A stretch of DNA of 64,000 bases, from the NCBI RefSeq assembly GCF_001039355.2, contig NW_019775702.1, positions 592,697 through 656,696 of the forward strand, read 5' to 3'. Positions 1 through 14,319 of this stretch are shown piece by piece; the first letter of the stretch is position 1; every line of letters starts with the position of its first letter. The stretch is from Lingula anatina (taxonomy: Eukaryota > Brachiopoda > Lingulata > Lingulida > Lingulidae). The translations under genes and the position numbers were made by a program. The notes beneath the pieces were generated by a model. The model saw only the letters and a list, made by a program, of their open reading frames with translations, made no database searches and had not been told where the DNA came from.

Positions 1-309
1 TTCATATTACAAACATTTTCTCATAAAAATGATTAAGAATCTTATATCAAATCTTCTGAAGCTGTTTTACCCAGAGGTTTATTAAGATCAACTTTAAAAA
101 CAACTTAAGTGTTAGGGAAAAGGGCTTATTCAAGCAATGCTACTAGAACACTGCCAATTGCTGAGCATGGAATGTGCTTTAATGAATAACTTTAAAGTGT
201 GCTGGATGTTAGGCTGCATTTACCAACAAAACTTTGTTGGTAGTTTCCAGTGGAGTCATAACTTGATGCAGTAAAGCTTAATGTTCAGACACTAAAAAAA
301 GGTCCTTAC

Positions 310-1577
310 CTGAGAACCAGCTTCTCTTCTTCCACTTCAAATTCCTGCAAAAAAGAATTGCATCAGAACATGAATCATCAATTAAAACATACAAATCAGT
401 AATGAGTTCAAGTTACACTTACAGTACATATGTTCAAACATTTTCATATGCAGTCTACTAGTAGATTAAGACACACAGTGGCCAGAAAGATAGATCCCAT
501 ACATATTGTATTAATCAATAATGAATAAAAAGAATTAATTTTGATTTCAATTAAAGGGACTATAGATGATATTTTAATGCAATTTTTTTTTCTTGACCAA
601 CTCTTCAATTTGACAGTTAAGCAACAGACTGTAGCCAGCTTGCAATAGTGGGCTATCCGTCCTTACGGTTGACCCAACTTAAGAAATGGCATAGATTGAT
701 TCTGTGCAGACAGAAAGGTTGGTTTTTTTTTAAACCATCCCAAACCTCCAGCCTACAGGCTTATACAACCATCCCTCTATAATCAATATAAATTAAGTTT
801 TGATAATGATGGTTAAAAACATACAGCCCCAAAACAAGCTTTAAAGACTTTTTTCATTAGCCTTCTGCCAATAAAGCAGTTAGATGTTACATTGTCACTT
901 GACATAAAGAGCAATGTTTGAGTAGTTACAGGTATATGGTGGATATCAATTTCATTTTCTAAACAAGCCAATGTTGCAACATAAGTGTATGCCTTTAAGA
1001 TGTACTAGGGTAAACATCAGTCATCACATTAGAAAGATGTTACAATAAAAAGGTATGTTTAAAAAATAAAATTTCTAGTACATCTACTTTGGTAGATCTT
1101 GTTAATTCATCAACGTTAAAATTATCTGTTACTTTGGTTAGGTGAAAATGTTATTTTGTTTTTTAAAACAAAGAATTTAAATTAAATTGAAACAAAACTT
1201 AACCCCATTCTACAACCCCAATGGCCATGAACCGCTTTCAAGCGGCGAGGAACTGAGAGAATTGTTGGATATTTAGCAAAAGTTGAAGTATAAAAGATAC
1301 AGGCAAAGGAGTAGTGTAATGCCAACCCCAGGGTGTCAGACTCAAGATTAACACTGGGGGACAGTCCGACTTAATTGGGGAATGTTGCCGGTGTGCATGC
1401 ATTAGTAATTCCCAAACACAGTTGAAAATATGTACCACTTTGAACACCATTTAAGCAAGGTAGCAATTAGATGATACACACCTTTGCTCGCTTTATGACA
1501 TCAAGCAACTTCTGCTTTTCCTCTTCGGATAAACCTTCTAAATTTGGGCCATCGTCTCCTCCTCCTACCGCAGCCAT
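310..1577 (-). CDS. Rab-effector-like protein (rabphilin/RIM type), first two coding exons
   Basis: Two minus-strand exons are visible: exon 1 at 1482-1577 (ATG at 1577, 32 codons, donor GTGTGT) and exon 2 at 310-344 (acceptor TTGCAG, donor GTAAGG). The joined product starts with a short Gly/Asp-rich leader, then reads GLSEEEKQKLLDVIKRAKEF and continues with a Glu-rich helix (VEEEKLVL). The pattern [LT]-x-EE-x(5-6)-V-I-x-R-A followed by a charged helix resembles the first Rab-binding helix of rabphilin-3A, RIM and related effectors of vesicle exocytosis. The zinc finger and C2 domains that would prove this lie outside the window, at coordinates below 1. It is head-to-head with CCDC24. Family assignment is tentative; splice sites and the shared frame make a real gene likely. 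The intron (345-1481) shows nothing else. Confidence 0.45.
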
Positions 1578-2899
1578 GTTGTCACTGCAGCACAGGGAAC
1601 AGGAACCAGCTGGCGATCGCTGCGCCCTCTCTGGCAAAAGAATGTTTACATTTTTAGGACAGTAATAAAGGCCACCCTTGGCTCTAAAAATAAGCTCCTG
1701 ATCACACCAAGGTCTTCCCTACATTTGAATAAAAAATTAGAAAGGCAAATATATTAATTTGTAATATGATGACTTTTTTCTACTTCAACGTTTAAACAAA
1801 ACTCATTTTACGATCCCGAAATGTAAATTTACTTGTACCGTTAAATTCATAAAAAACTTATCATTTAACAGCATCGAATTTACTTTTTCAAAAACCTGTT
1901 TCTTTTTTATTTGAAAATTTGGCGTAATATCACATATGATTGCACAAGCGACCACTTCTGAGACAGGTGCGACTCTCCTATAATTAGAGTCCAGAAAAAG
2001 ATTCTCCTAAGAACTGTGGGATCGCATGCCGCCATTATTGTGAATCGGAGCGAGAAATATACTGCAAATTCAGGCGTGCGAAGCATCGAAAGACGTCTTT
2101 ATATCTTTATCACAATGGACTAGTGATGAATTTTGGTATCCATTAGGTGCTAAAAGGTAAGAACCTGTTGGATTTCTTTACCGAGAGAAGGTAGAATTCG
2201 ATTGTTTTTGAGAGGATGTGAAACTGACAGCGCACCCTTGACAACATGTAAACTATATGTGGTGTCAGTCTATGCACATTATTTTGAATGCCACATTTAA
2301 GGTAAGAGTTCAAAGGATCTAATCGAAAGGAAGTATTTTATAATGAGTGTTAAATAAAATTGATTTATTTTATCATAAATCCATATCTGAATTTGCAGAT
2401 TTGATGGCAAGCGTTGCACATTTATAACTGTAAATGTGATGTTTTGAATTGAAAGAGGATTTTCAGTGCAAAGCCAAAACCCTCTAAATATTGTCCGGTA
2501 GCATCTGTTACATTTTGCCAGATATGTGCAGCTTCTTTTCTATATTTGACTGGAACTACCACAATTGGAAAGTGTCAGCAGGTTCAGAATTCTATTTTTT
2601 CAGTTTAACATTATTTTAAAGCATTTTACTGCTGCCCTTATGGGTGATGATACAGCATACTGCCTGTTACATTCACTTATCTAAGCATGAAGATGGTAGT
2701 GGATAGCTAGGTAACAGTTTACAGTGTGTTAGTGTAAGTTTCTCTCTCTTTTTGTGTCAAAGGACTTCTCATATTGATGCATATCGTTCAGCAGTGTACA
2801 ATAGTTATAGACATGGCCATTGTTTTGTATTATAGAATTTCACTAGAAAAAAAGAAAAGGCAAGATGTAGACCAGAGTGGGTTTTAATCAGTCTCCATT
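1578..2899. other. Intergenic region between head-to-head genes
   Basis: About 1.3 kb between the start codon of the Rab-effector-like gene (minus) and that of CCDC24 (plus). It should hold both promoters and both 5' UTRs. I see no open frame with splice signals, no RNA gene and no clear repeat. Runs of A/T are frequent. Confidence 0.5.
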
Positions 2900-5800
2900 A
2901 TGGCCAGTACATTTGACGTGTATGCCTATGAACCTCCATTGTCTCTGTGGGAACTGGTAAAGCATCATGTACCAGAGCATGAGCAGGAGGAAGTGAAGGA
3001 CATGCTGGGAGAGTCCCTGGTGGAACAAAGCCTAGAGCTGCATGAGGAGGCATGATTTTGATTTAACATTGTTTATATCTAAACTTTGGCATATATTATT
3101 AATTTTAATTAAGTAAAATTATATTTTGAATTTAATAATCAGATATTGAAATGTTAATAATGGTATAATGTATAACTTAAAGAAGTAAAGTTCATGACTC
3201 ATGTTCTATGTGGCAGGTGAATACATTGCTGGACATATGGCGAGATTACAGAGATGATACCAACCAAACAGTACAGAGATCTCAGATGTTTGAGCCTCCA
3301 CTAGTCAGAGACAGGCTAAAACAAGAAATCAAATTCTTTGTTGACAGCTTGAGGGAAAAAGCACAGAAAAATGGAAGGTCAGCAGGACATTGTCTATATT
3401 CTAATAAATTTAACTTTCATTTTAACATTGATTTTTGATAACATGCTGTTTATTAATCAGTCACATGAAATGTTATTGTTAATCTTTAGTGTTATCATAA
3501 GATATTCGCCCACTTGGAAAATATGGAAAACTGGAGCAAAATTAATTCATTTGATATTTTCTTGCTTTAAATTAATATAGACTTCAATTTACAGGGATCC
3601 GTCTTTGGTCCTGTCAAGACATAATACAGAGGTTATCGAGTATGCACTAGACAAAAAAAGTATGTGAAATTGTTCCAAATTGCACTGTTTTTTGGTTGCT
3701 CTTCAATGATTTAAAGTTCTTTTAACATTAATAGATACTATAATCACATTAATTCAGCTTTATTTGAATAAGTATTCAATACATTTTGATACATTAAAAT
3801 ACTTCATCTGGTTCAAAGTTTTTAAATATTTATTGTACGACAACTTTGTCAAATTCCAGGGCCAGGTAGTGCAGAGACCTCTTCCCGCCCTTCAACGGCC
3901 AGAAGTTCACGTGACGGCAGGGAAACCCCACTCACTAGACTCACACCAACAAGTGACAGGTGGGCTGCACAGGATGGCAACTGAATTTATACCATCACTG
4001 TATTTTAGTGTTATGCTATTGTAAATAATAAGGCAAATGGAAGATGCATTTTGTGACCTGTGTGTTGCAAACTTTTTGATAACTTATTTTGTGGGCTTAT
4101 GGCAAAAAATAAACTTCGGTTTTTTATAGAAACTCAGTGAAAATCACACAGTATTGGTAATTTTGAATACCCATTTTGGTTGAGTGTGTAGCATTTTCCT
4201 GATCTACTATTGCTGGTACACATATCTGTTTCTGAGGTCGTCTTTTCATTCTTATCCAGAGCTTCCACGCTGAGTGACGATGTGGAGTCTATGAATGATA
4301 AGCTGAATGTACTGAAACTGGATGATGTTGTTCTTCATTTAAGGTAAATGTTTATGAAGATGATGTAATGATAGTGTTAAGAACAGAATGCAAAATATGA
4401 TGACATTCACTGTCAAAGTACATGTAAGCATCAGGTAAGACTTGTTGAGAACCAATAGTTTTTAAGGATTTTGAAAAAAGAATATTACCACAATAAAGTC
4501 ACTGAATAACAGTTTGATAACATTTCATGATGTGATTTCCAGAGAAACCATGGAAGAGGAAGTTAACCAATTGCTCAGAGATATAGCCTTCCTTCAGGTG
4601 AGATGTTCTCATCTGTCCTTCTTTTAATTAATTAATTTCAAAGAGACAGATGAAAAATATTCACATTTTGGCACAATGTACACATTCAAATGACTTTAAG
4701 CATATTATTTCTCACCACTGACCACCGGAGATCTCTGCCCTCTGTCCAACTCTGGAGATACTGTCTTCTGGTCATCCCTGGTGATATCTGCTCTATATCC
4801 ATCTCTGGAGATACTGTCTTCTGGTCATCCCTGGTGATATCTGCTCTATGTCCATCCCTGGTGATATCTGCTCTATATCCATCTCTGGAGATACTGTCTT
4901 CTGGCCATCGCTGGATATACCTGTCTTGTTCCCATTTCCTGAAATATCTGCCTTCTGTCTAGCCCTAAACATATCTGCTTTATGTCCATCCCTGGAGATA
5001 CTGCCCTCTGTCCATCCCTGGAGATACTGCCCTCTGTCCATCCCTGGAGTTATCTGCTCTATGTCCATCCCTGGAGTTATCTGCTCTATGTCCATCCCTG
5101 GAGATACTGCCCTCTGTCCATCCCTGGAGTTATCTGCTCTATGTCCATCCTTGGAGATACTGCTTTATGTCCATCACTTGATATACCTGACATGTGTCCC
5201 TTCCTGGAAATATCTGCCTTGTGCCCATCCCTGGAGATATCTTGAAGGTAATGTCCCCTCTCAGGTAAGATCTGGGCAAAGATAACTTTTCTCTGTACTA
5301 CTTCATCTGTCACAACTCCTAATTTTCATAATTTGGAACTAATGTATACAGTTACTAAATATTTAACTTTGAAAGTTACCTGCAATTCCAGGAGTGCCTT
5401 CAAGGAGAGGTGGACTACAGAGATGAGGCTCAGGCTGAGGAGCCTTCAATCACAGGTAAGACAAATCAGAAGTATATGAGCACTGTAGGTAACATGCTTT
5501 CAAAGGACACATTTTTGAATTAAGAAACAAATGCAAATAACATTTTGTGACCGATTTTCACACATAGCCTCAAAAGTAAAATTTTGTTTATATATGTTGA
5601 TGTTTTGTAGAACTTCAGAAAGAAAGAGGTCATCTAGAGCAGGAGCTGTTATCAGATGTGGTTCCTAAAGCAAGTGGACCAGGGCTGGTCAAGTCAGGGT
5701 TGTTTAAGCCTACAGTGGGGACAAGGTAAGTTTGTGTTCTTTAAGAACAGCTGTTGAAAAATGTTAACCAAATACATAACTCATCACATTGTATGTTAAG

Positions 5801-6387
5801 CACTGCCCACTGTTGAACAGAGGAAAGTTGTAAAACACATTTCTACTCATTTTATTATTTCTATGAATGTATCACTGTCTTCTACCAGTAATCAGAAGTC
5901 ACATTGTTCACACATAATCATATTGTAAAAACATTTGTTTCACATCAGGCGGGTCCCAGAGCCCCTAAAGCCATTACCAGCCAGTCCTAGCTCACCTAAA
6001 AGACAGCCTGGTCCCATGAAGGCCTCCCATGACATTCCACTGACCACCACCAGCACCGAGTCCAGACCTGGGTCAGACCAGGGGGTCAGGAAGACCCGGC
6101 TGACCAGAATGGACAGTGCAGGGTCTGCTAACAGTGATTCTTACCTAGAGGTAGCCTCCAATGGTGCAAGGGGTGAGGGACAAAGAAGACATTCAGGGGA
6201 GGTTGATACCTCTGCGTTTAGGACTAAACACAGACTTATCAGAATTGGCTCCCTGCCAGCAAGCCCTCAGAGTTCTCCGTCCCCAATCTTGACTCCATCT
6301 CCACCAACCTCAGCCAATCCTAGTCATAGGCGGCCTGCCTCTGTGAGACTTAGGAAGTTGGTGGTTGATGGGACAGATAAGACATAA
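2900..6387 (+). CDS. CCDC24: Coiled-coil domain-containing protein 24, complete
   Basis: Nine coding exons: 2900-3049, 3217-3377, 3595-3659, 3860-3959, 4260-4343, 4543-4597, 5392-5455, 5611-5725 and 5949-6387. They join in one frame of 1233 nt (410 residues plus stop). The N-terminal SLWELVKHHVP and EVKDMLGE motifs, the LSLELHEE-type helix, a central block (KLNVLKLDDVVLHLR) followed by a coiled coil with the EEEVNQLLRDIAFLQ heptads, and the later LQKERGHLEQEL segment match the architecture of vertebrate CCDC24, a poorly characterised coiled-coil protein. The C-terminal about 145 residues (exon 9) are Pro/Ser/Arg-rich and look disordered. Intron 1 uses a GC donor (3050-3051): exon 1 ends HEE and exon 2 begins VNTLLD, matching the family; without splicing the frame stops at once. 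Intron 6 (4598-5391) holds a minisatellite. Tail-to-tail with ORC1. Confidence 0.85.
4738..5250. repeat. 26-27 bp minisatellite in CCDC24 intron 6
   Basis: About 19 tandem imperfect units of 26-27 bp, of the type CCATCCCTGGAGATACTGCC followed by CTCTGT, alternate with a variant containing GGAGTTATCTGCTC. The array lies wholly between the splice sites at 4597 and 5392. Because of its composition several frames stay open on both strands, which makes spurious ORFs of up to 145 codons. Confidence 0.9.
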
Positions 6388-7444
6388 GATCTTCTTTTCT
6401 TGCTTCTGGTTGTTTTTATTATTCTTTAAAACAGTTGTAGAAGGAAAATAAGTTGACTTGAAAAGTGTGGATGTGTAATTAAAAAGAAAAAACCTCTGAA
6501 GAACTGGTTCATTACTATCAACTTGAAACAAGTCTTAAGGGCAATTTAGAGAAAATTCTTTCTCATAGAACAGGCAAAGCTACATTTTAGCTGTTGTCTG
6601 TGATAAAGCAATCAAATCATGCTTTAAGGCTGAGAGTATGTGCGGGTTTTTCTTGATAGCTTGTCCCATTGGGTCAGGGACGCAGACCTGCCTTGTGGTC
6701 ATTTCTGCCAATGTCCACAAACTCTTCCATCCCACCATGCCACTAATATGAAAACCACAAGCATTATTTTACAAAGTTGCTGGCAATTTTTTGCATTGTG
6801 TACACATGCTGTGATATGTACATTGTAATTATCATCAATTGTAATACCATATTATTGTTGGTGCTTTTAGAAATACAGTTGGTTTGAAATGTGTCGAGTT
6901 CATGCATCTGCTTGGATATCTTTTATTTGTAAGAAGGGAAGTATTATTGTACACAAGTTTTACAATTGAAGTATTTATTTCAAATACAGTTTGTAGCCTT
7001 TTAATAGCAACATTATATTCTTTCTTTTAATGGGATAGATAAGTTGAAATACTCCCTTTGCTCATTAAAATTATAAAACCAAACTGCAGTGAAGGCAAAA
7101 ATTGATTCATCATTGAGTTTTTTGAAGACGGTTTTAAAAGATTAGGACATTTAAAAGTAGAGTCAATATAGTGAAATGTTCTTCCATCTTGTAGCCCATT
7201 TTTTCCAAAGTTAAGTTGATAAAAATGTATTCCCCAAAATGAAAGACGTTCCAATCTCCAGGAAATGGAAAGTACATAACCTCTTAGTCAGCACTCTATG
7301 CTAATACTTGACAATTAATATAGCAGGCATATATCAACTTTGTTAACACTGCTTTGATGATCTAAAATAATACTCTCATTGCAAACATTTTCTGAAAGTT
7401 CCAAGAAATGAGGAAATGTGACATCTTGATCACGGGGCATATCT
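6388..7444. other. Convergent 3' ends of CCDC24 and ORC1
   Basis: 1.06 kb between the CCDC24 stop (TAA ending 6387) and the ORC1 stop (complement of CTA at 7445-7447). It should hold both 3' UTRs. I see no convincing canonical polyadenylation signal close to either stop, no conserved coding exon and no repeat. Confidence 0.5.
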
Positions 7445-10400
7445 CTATTGTTCAATTTCGCTGACAGTCCTTAGGGCATAGGCCACGTCGTCCTGACTGA
7501 CATTGAGGCGCACTCTCTGGTGCAAATCATTACGTCCACTCTCTACCAGCAGCAGACGATAACTTCCCAGGCGGGAGCAGATGGATGCTACCTCTGACGC
7601 AGTGGGAGGAGTAATGCCTGCAGGAAATATGACACTTTTCATACAAATAGTTTGTCAGTAGAAGGGGAAACATTCATATACATGTTTCAGCAAAGTTATT
7701 CATGTATTTTTTTGCTGCAAACCACTCAGCTGGCTTCATACTTATTCAAAGTTTGAAGTTGCTATATAAAGCAAGTGAAGTTACATTGACAACCAAAAAT
7801 ATCTGAACTGTTCTTAGATGGTCTTACATTTTGAGACAAAAAAAGAAAGTTACCTTCAAACCTGCAGAGAGCTATGTGCTGTCTAAATATCTTGGAGAAG
7901 GCTGCCTCCTCCAGTCCACTCCTCTGGAACTCTGCCAGCACTGCCTTTAGGAACAGCTGCTCCTGTGCAGAGGCATTCCTAAAGTTAAAGTAGACCTTAT
8001 CTAATTAAAGGTCATAGACTACAACTTTTTCCTTCTTTTTGTCCAAGAGAATTGGTCACTTTTTAAAGATTGAGACCTAAGTTTAGTTAGATTTTTTTAC
8101 ACAAAAATAAAGTTGGCTTGTAAAATATTTTACCTCATGGCTACAATTTTTGGTGATGAGAACATTTCCTGGATGGCAGTGTCAACATGTTCCATCTCCA
8201 CTAGGCCTGGCTGGTTCTTCTTCTTGGCTTGAAATTCTGCAATTTCTGTGGCTCTCCTGCATATATCAAGGGCTCTTCTTGCATCACCTGACACTGCTGC
8301 CACCTACACATTAGTAATTTTTACATGAAACAATTTGAAGTGGTTCAAAACACTAATTAGTGTTTTATGTAATGGTTTGGTAAAAAAGCTCAACATAGAT
8401 TCAGTCATCTGTCAAACCAACTATACTGAAAACATGGCTTTGAACTCCAGTGCAAAATTACCATTCCAAGGTCTATAGATGGTGGACTGAAAAGTATTGT
8501 TGATTCCTGTTATTTAGTCTCCAAGAAAAAACTAATTCTGTTTTATCTTCCTATCTAGAGACCAAGAAAAACTCATACTTTTCTGGCTGCCAACTGTATT
8601 GCATCTTCGTTGAAGGCTTTCACCCCCTTCATCCTTGATAACACTATCTCCTGAAGCTGCTTGTGTGTGTATGGCTGGAATGTCATTCGTGTCAAACCCT
8701 AAAATTGCAATAAAAATCTAATGTTGCCAACCTCTTCTGTTTGAAGATGTGACTGTCTGTGTCAAAGTTGAGTTTTTGGAAATGCCAAAACGACAAAAAA
8801 AAAAAAAACAAAAAAGTCTAATACTTGCACTATCTGAGCAAACTGCAAGAATTCTCACAATTGTTGAAAAAAAAGCTTATTAAATGATAAACTGGTTACA
8901 TTGTGGAGATTTAATACTTACTAGTCTACTGGACACTCTGTTCATCATAATTCTCTCAGGTAAATCCATGGTATTGGCTACAGCAAGCACAATAAGTCTG
9001 GCATGGGGTTTGGTGGGCCAATCAAAGATGTTGTACAACACATTCTGTTTTTTTGTCCACAGCAAATCCAACTAAATAAAAGATACATCATGATCAGATA
9101 TAAAGCTCATATTTTCAAGCATATATGTCATGCAAATTTCAGGATTTATCAATCAGCAACATTACCTCATCCACCAGTAGCACAACAGTCTCTCTCCTGG
9201 GCGCTGCTGTGTTGAACCTCTTTTCCAGCAGGGCAGCTGCATGGTCAGGAGTGGCCTTAGCTCCAGTCAGTTCCTAGAAAACAACGTTGTCAGCCAATTT
9301 AACCAAAAAAGAGCAAAATAATGTGCTAAGCTCAAAACATGTTGATTTACAACTTGAAACAAAAGAAACAAGGTAGTGCTACCTAAAAATTTCAAGTTTA
9401 CACATGTAATAGCTTGCAAGCTTCAACAACTGAGTAATTGACACTGTAAATGAAAGCTGTATAAAGGTAAATTCTAAAGCCAATAAGGCAACTGACTGGC
9501 ATCACGACAGGAAGTAAACATTATGTGGCTAGTGGTAGTTTGTAGATTAAAAGTCACCTTCAGTAACTCTACATAGGCTTGATGTGGGTCTGTCAGTCTC
9601 ATTCCGTTGAGTTCAATGAAGCGGAATGAATTCCCTTCATCAGTCTTACTCTGTAGTTGTAGTTCTCGTATCACTTCATGCACAGTGGCAGTCTTCCCTG
9701 TGCCTGGCACACCAGATATGTACATACAACTGGAAAAGAACAACACTATGACTAATGAAAACACAGACAGAATCTAACAGGAAAATGTGATAACATTACC
9801 TGTATTCATAAAATCTGAATAAAAATTGTCATTATGCTCTCCAAAATATAATCTAATACTTTCAATTTCATCTCCAAAGAACCCCAAAGTACAAATTCTT
9901 TTCTTCTTCTACTAACCCACTGGTTTTATCTAAGATGTGACCATCCACAAATTGGAAGATATCCTGGAACTCCTGGTCCCTGCAGGGCAGGGTTTCTGGC
10001 ACAGCAGATACATGAAGTCTGAAAAACATGCAAACCATTTGACATTTTCAAATCTCCAGGGGTACAATATTGCTACAAGTAAAGCAATAGCTGAAAAATA
10101 ACCTTTCTTTTCTTTCTTTTATCAAATTAGTTGATCACTGTAACCCCCACCGGCCAACTCAACCCCCTTACCTGGCTCTTGCTTGCTCCAGTACTGTTCT
10201 GGGTGTGGCACAAGCTTTGACACGGCTTGGGATGGATGGAGTGGCCTTACTTCTTGGAGTCTTTAACATAAGATTATAAAGAGAAGAATATATCAGAAAA
10301 ACAGTAAATACTGAGAAAACATACTAAACATATGGACTGTGTCACTGCATTATGGAACAATTTTTAAACTTTGCACAGACTATAAAATCAGCATGAAACA

Positions 10401-13400
10401 ATGTACTGGTACACATCTAGTATCAAGTTGCGTAATAACTGTCAAGTTTCATTAATAAAACTTGGTTTATTCCTGCAGAAATATTTAAATATTGTTGTTG
10501 ATAATGGTCATTTCCTGCCTCACTGCCTCACTGACTCAATGAATCACTGATTCCCAGCCTCACCTTTGGAGTCCTGGCACAACTCTGCTTTCCAGGAGTC
10601 CTAACAGGTGTTTTACTGGCTTTTCTCCCTGTCATACTTTTCCTCCTGGAATTAGGTTTGGAATCATAACCCTCCAACGAATCCTCTGCAGAATCATCGC
10701 TATCACTGAGGTTCTTGGTATGTACACTGGCATCGCTGTTATCACTGTCATTGTCACTATGGAAGTACTTGACCGCTTTCTTCTTTCGACTGTAAAAAAC
10801 AAGTTTTCTCTATTTCATAACAAAATCAGTCAAAATTGTAAGAGAGGAGAGGTTTAAGCTTAACACACATAGTTTTAGACTTCAAATGTAAGTAATGTAC
10901 TAGCAATTTCTTATTCACTTACATAAAAAGCATATTTTATCAATGATTGTGAAATTCGAGAAAAATATTTAGATATGCAATACACATCAAAAGCTCACCT
11001 GCTTGCCCTGGGTGTTGCAGCAGGTTTAGCATTTTTAGGTGTAGTTGGCTCTTTGCCACCTTTAGGAGTTGCAATAGCTTTGCTGTTCTTAGACTTAGCA
11101 GTTTTTGCTGTCTTTTGCACAGAAGAAACTGAACCATTTCTGAATGACTTCAAATCACAATCCTGGTCATCATCACTTTTAAATGAGTAAGGATCAGACA
11201 CTCTCTTTTTCCTAGAACTGATTTGATGTGGGAGGGGAGAAGGGGTTATGAATAATTGTGAACAGAGCATAAAAATGGATCTCACAGACAAAACAAACTA
11301 AGATGCAATTAAACAGTATAAGCAGCTCACCGAAGTCAAAATAATATTTAGTATTAATTTCATGTGAAACCTATAACAAAAACTATTTACTTCCTGACAA
11401 TTGGTTAAAATGAATAAGTTCAGATATTTGAAGTTCCCTCTGGTAGCAGTGACCTAGAACAATTGCTTTTACCTGCTTTTCTTTCTCTGTGCAGACTTCC
11501 CAAGGTCTGTAATAGGAAACTCTTTTCCAGATGGAACTTTAGCAACAACTCTTTCTGGAGAGACATCAAATGTAGCACTTTTCAAATCCCTCGAACTAAC
11601 TGGTAGCTTTTCTAACATTACATTTGGCCAACTTTTCCCAGATTTTGTGAAAGGCAACGACTTCCTGCTGTTACGCTTGGACACAGGCTTCACATTCAGG
11701 TCACTGTCTGTGGAAGTTTTCCCCCTTTTAGGTGGACTATGAGAGCCTTCCACTTCAGTCTGGCTGACCTCACGCTTGGTTGTCATACCTGTGGACTTCC
11801 TGGAAGGCCTCTTAGTATTGGAGGCTACACAAGGCTCATCACCTTCAGTCCTCCTGTTGCCATGTTTTTTGGAGCTCAATGGAGTCACAGAGGTAAAAAG
11901 CTCAAAATCTTTACTTTTGACATTCTTTGTCACTTTCTGAGACTTGGATCTTTTGGTCTTCCCAGAAGTACTAGATACTGTGGAGTTATTTTCTTCCACT
12001 TTTTCTATCCCAAACTCACTGTCATCATCCATGATAATATCTGTGTTAGTCTCGCTGATGTCATCATCTACTAAACACTGTGCTACATCATCTGTCCGGA
12101 ATGCTCTGTAGTATTTACTGATGACAGGACTCTTCAGATCTGAAAATATTGTACTGAGCGGTGACAAGGCATATAGAAATACATGTCGTAGCTAGGGGGC
12201 AGGGTTTGGGGGGGGGGGAGGTGGTTTGAAAGAACCCTTTTTTTGCCAGAAAAAGGTCCCCTCTGGGTAAATTTTTATCTCGGTACATGAAGGTTTCATG
12301 GTAAAAAGTCCACTTTCTCAGAAAAAGAACCCCCCTTTTGAAACTGCTGGCTATGAGCCTGAGAAAATTACGTTTACTGCACTTGATAACAATAGAACCT
12401 TTTGAAGAGCAACCTTACATGTACAACAGCATAGTAAAGAAAAAAAAAACAAAACATCTAGTTATAGTCATGCTACATTTGAGTTCTTTTCATTATAGTA
12501 AAACTGTTTTCCCTTTGACACTAAAATATTTATATAAATAGTCATAGGTTTAAATCCTTTATAGACAAACATCTTCTGCTAAGCACTGCTGTATGTACCT
12601 ATACTTTTTCTTGACTTCCCCTTCACAGGTGAGACAAGGATGTCCGTATCTTTGCAGGTCACTTTGTTTCTTGGCTTGCACTNAAAACATCTTGTTATAG
12701 TCATGCTACATTTGAGTTCTTTTCATTATAGTAAAACTGTTTTCGCTTTGACACTAAAATATTTATATAAATAGTCATAGGTTTAAATCCTTTATAGACA
12801 AACATCTTCTGCTAAGCACTGCTGTATGTACCTATACTTTTTCTTGACTTCCCCTTCACAGGTGAGACAAGGATGTCCGTATCTTTGCAGGTCACTTTGT
12901 TTCTTGGCTTGCACTGAATGTCTTCAAGTGACATATCATCTAAAACTTTATCATCTTCATACAGTTCTCCATCTACTTTGCCAGCCATACTGTTCTCTTT
13001 GCCACTAGGTTTCTTGTTGGATCCCTTCGATTTTGATGATTTCATGAGAGAAGGCGATTTAGTATTACCATTGCTAGTGCTTCCAAAGTTGGATAAGGTA
13101 AGTGCACGTAACTTTTTCCCATCAAAAGAAAACCTCAATAGAAATGTTGTGGTCCCAGTGTCAGATGTACATTTTTCAACCTCCGAGTCCATATTTTCTG
13201 CTACTTGTACAATCTGGAAACAGGACAAAGATGAGCCCATACCAGTAATTAGGAATCATTTATATAAATAACGTATTTTGGCAGCAAAAATTTCACAACA
13301 CTCTTAATAAAAATTAGTGAAGTCCAAACTTGAAGACTCTTCACCTGGCTAGGTGAATGTTTTTTATATTCCTTGCATATTACCATGTAAAAGTACAGCC

Positions 13401-14241
13401 AAGCTTATGCCCATTATTGCAAAATTATAATTACTGACATTTTTATTGCAAAATTATAATTACGGACATTTATTATACAGTAGTATAATAAATGGCTCCA
13501 CTCTGACTTACTTCACATTTGTCAATAATTGATTCAATATCAATTTCCCGTTCATAATTGCACAGATTCAAGAGCACCTCCTTTTCTCCGTAAGTTTTTC
13601 TGGTGACCCAAGATTGCAGTTCATGGTGGCGCCAATACCACTGTACTACAGCAACATTTCTGCCATCTACACACACAGTATAAAATTACTTGTAAAAATA
13701 TCCCAAAGTTACATGTACCAGACAATAATTTATGTTTTAAGGATTTAGTAAACTCAGGTTTAACAATGTCTTAAATATTTACAAATTTGATTTTACTATT
13801 ATTAGAGACAGTATTGATATCACTGACCATCTTCATAAAGATCCAGTATCCGTGCCACATATGCATTCTGCTTCACATTTTTCTCATCTAGGCTGTCACT
13901 GTTGTTAACTAGGACACCATCACCTATACATACTTCAAGTCTGCCATTCTTATATGACCTGCATTACACAAATATAAAACAATAAAAAGTAAGAATAAAA
14001 ATAATTTAGGCAAAAATAAAATAAATCTTTGAAGTAAAAGGATAATCCTGAAATGCCTTATTATTTCAAACTACTAAAATGTTATTAAATTAAATCAAAA
14101 TTCAGGATTCATAGCTAAAAATGTAGTTAAATGTGAAAAAAAATACTGTCTTGTTCTTGAATCACTTACAATGAACAAAAAGGGTGATACTTATCAAAAA
14201 CAGATATAAACAGATGTTTACATATCGAAATAAACACATTA

Positions 14242-14319
<78 letters not shown>

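Noticed and set aside
4690-5313. Overlapping ORFs of 75-145 codons on both strands
   Set aside because: They are translations of the CCDC24 intronic minisatellite and have no splice-site or family support.
11739-12074. 111-codon plus-strand ORF
   Set aside because: It is the shadow of ORC1 exon 5 on the opposite strand.
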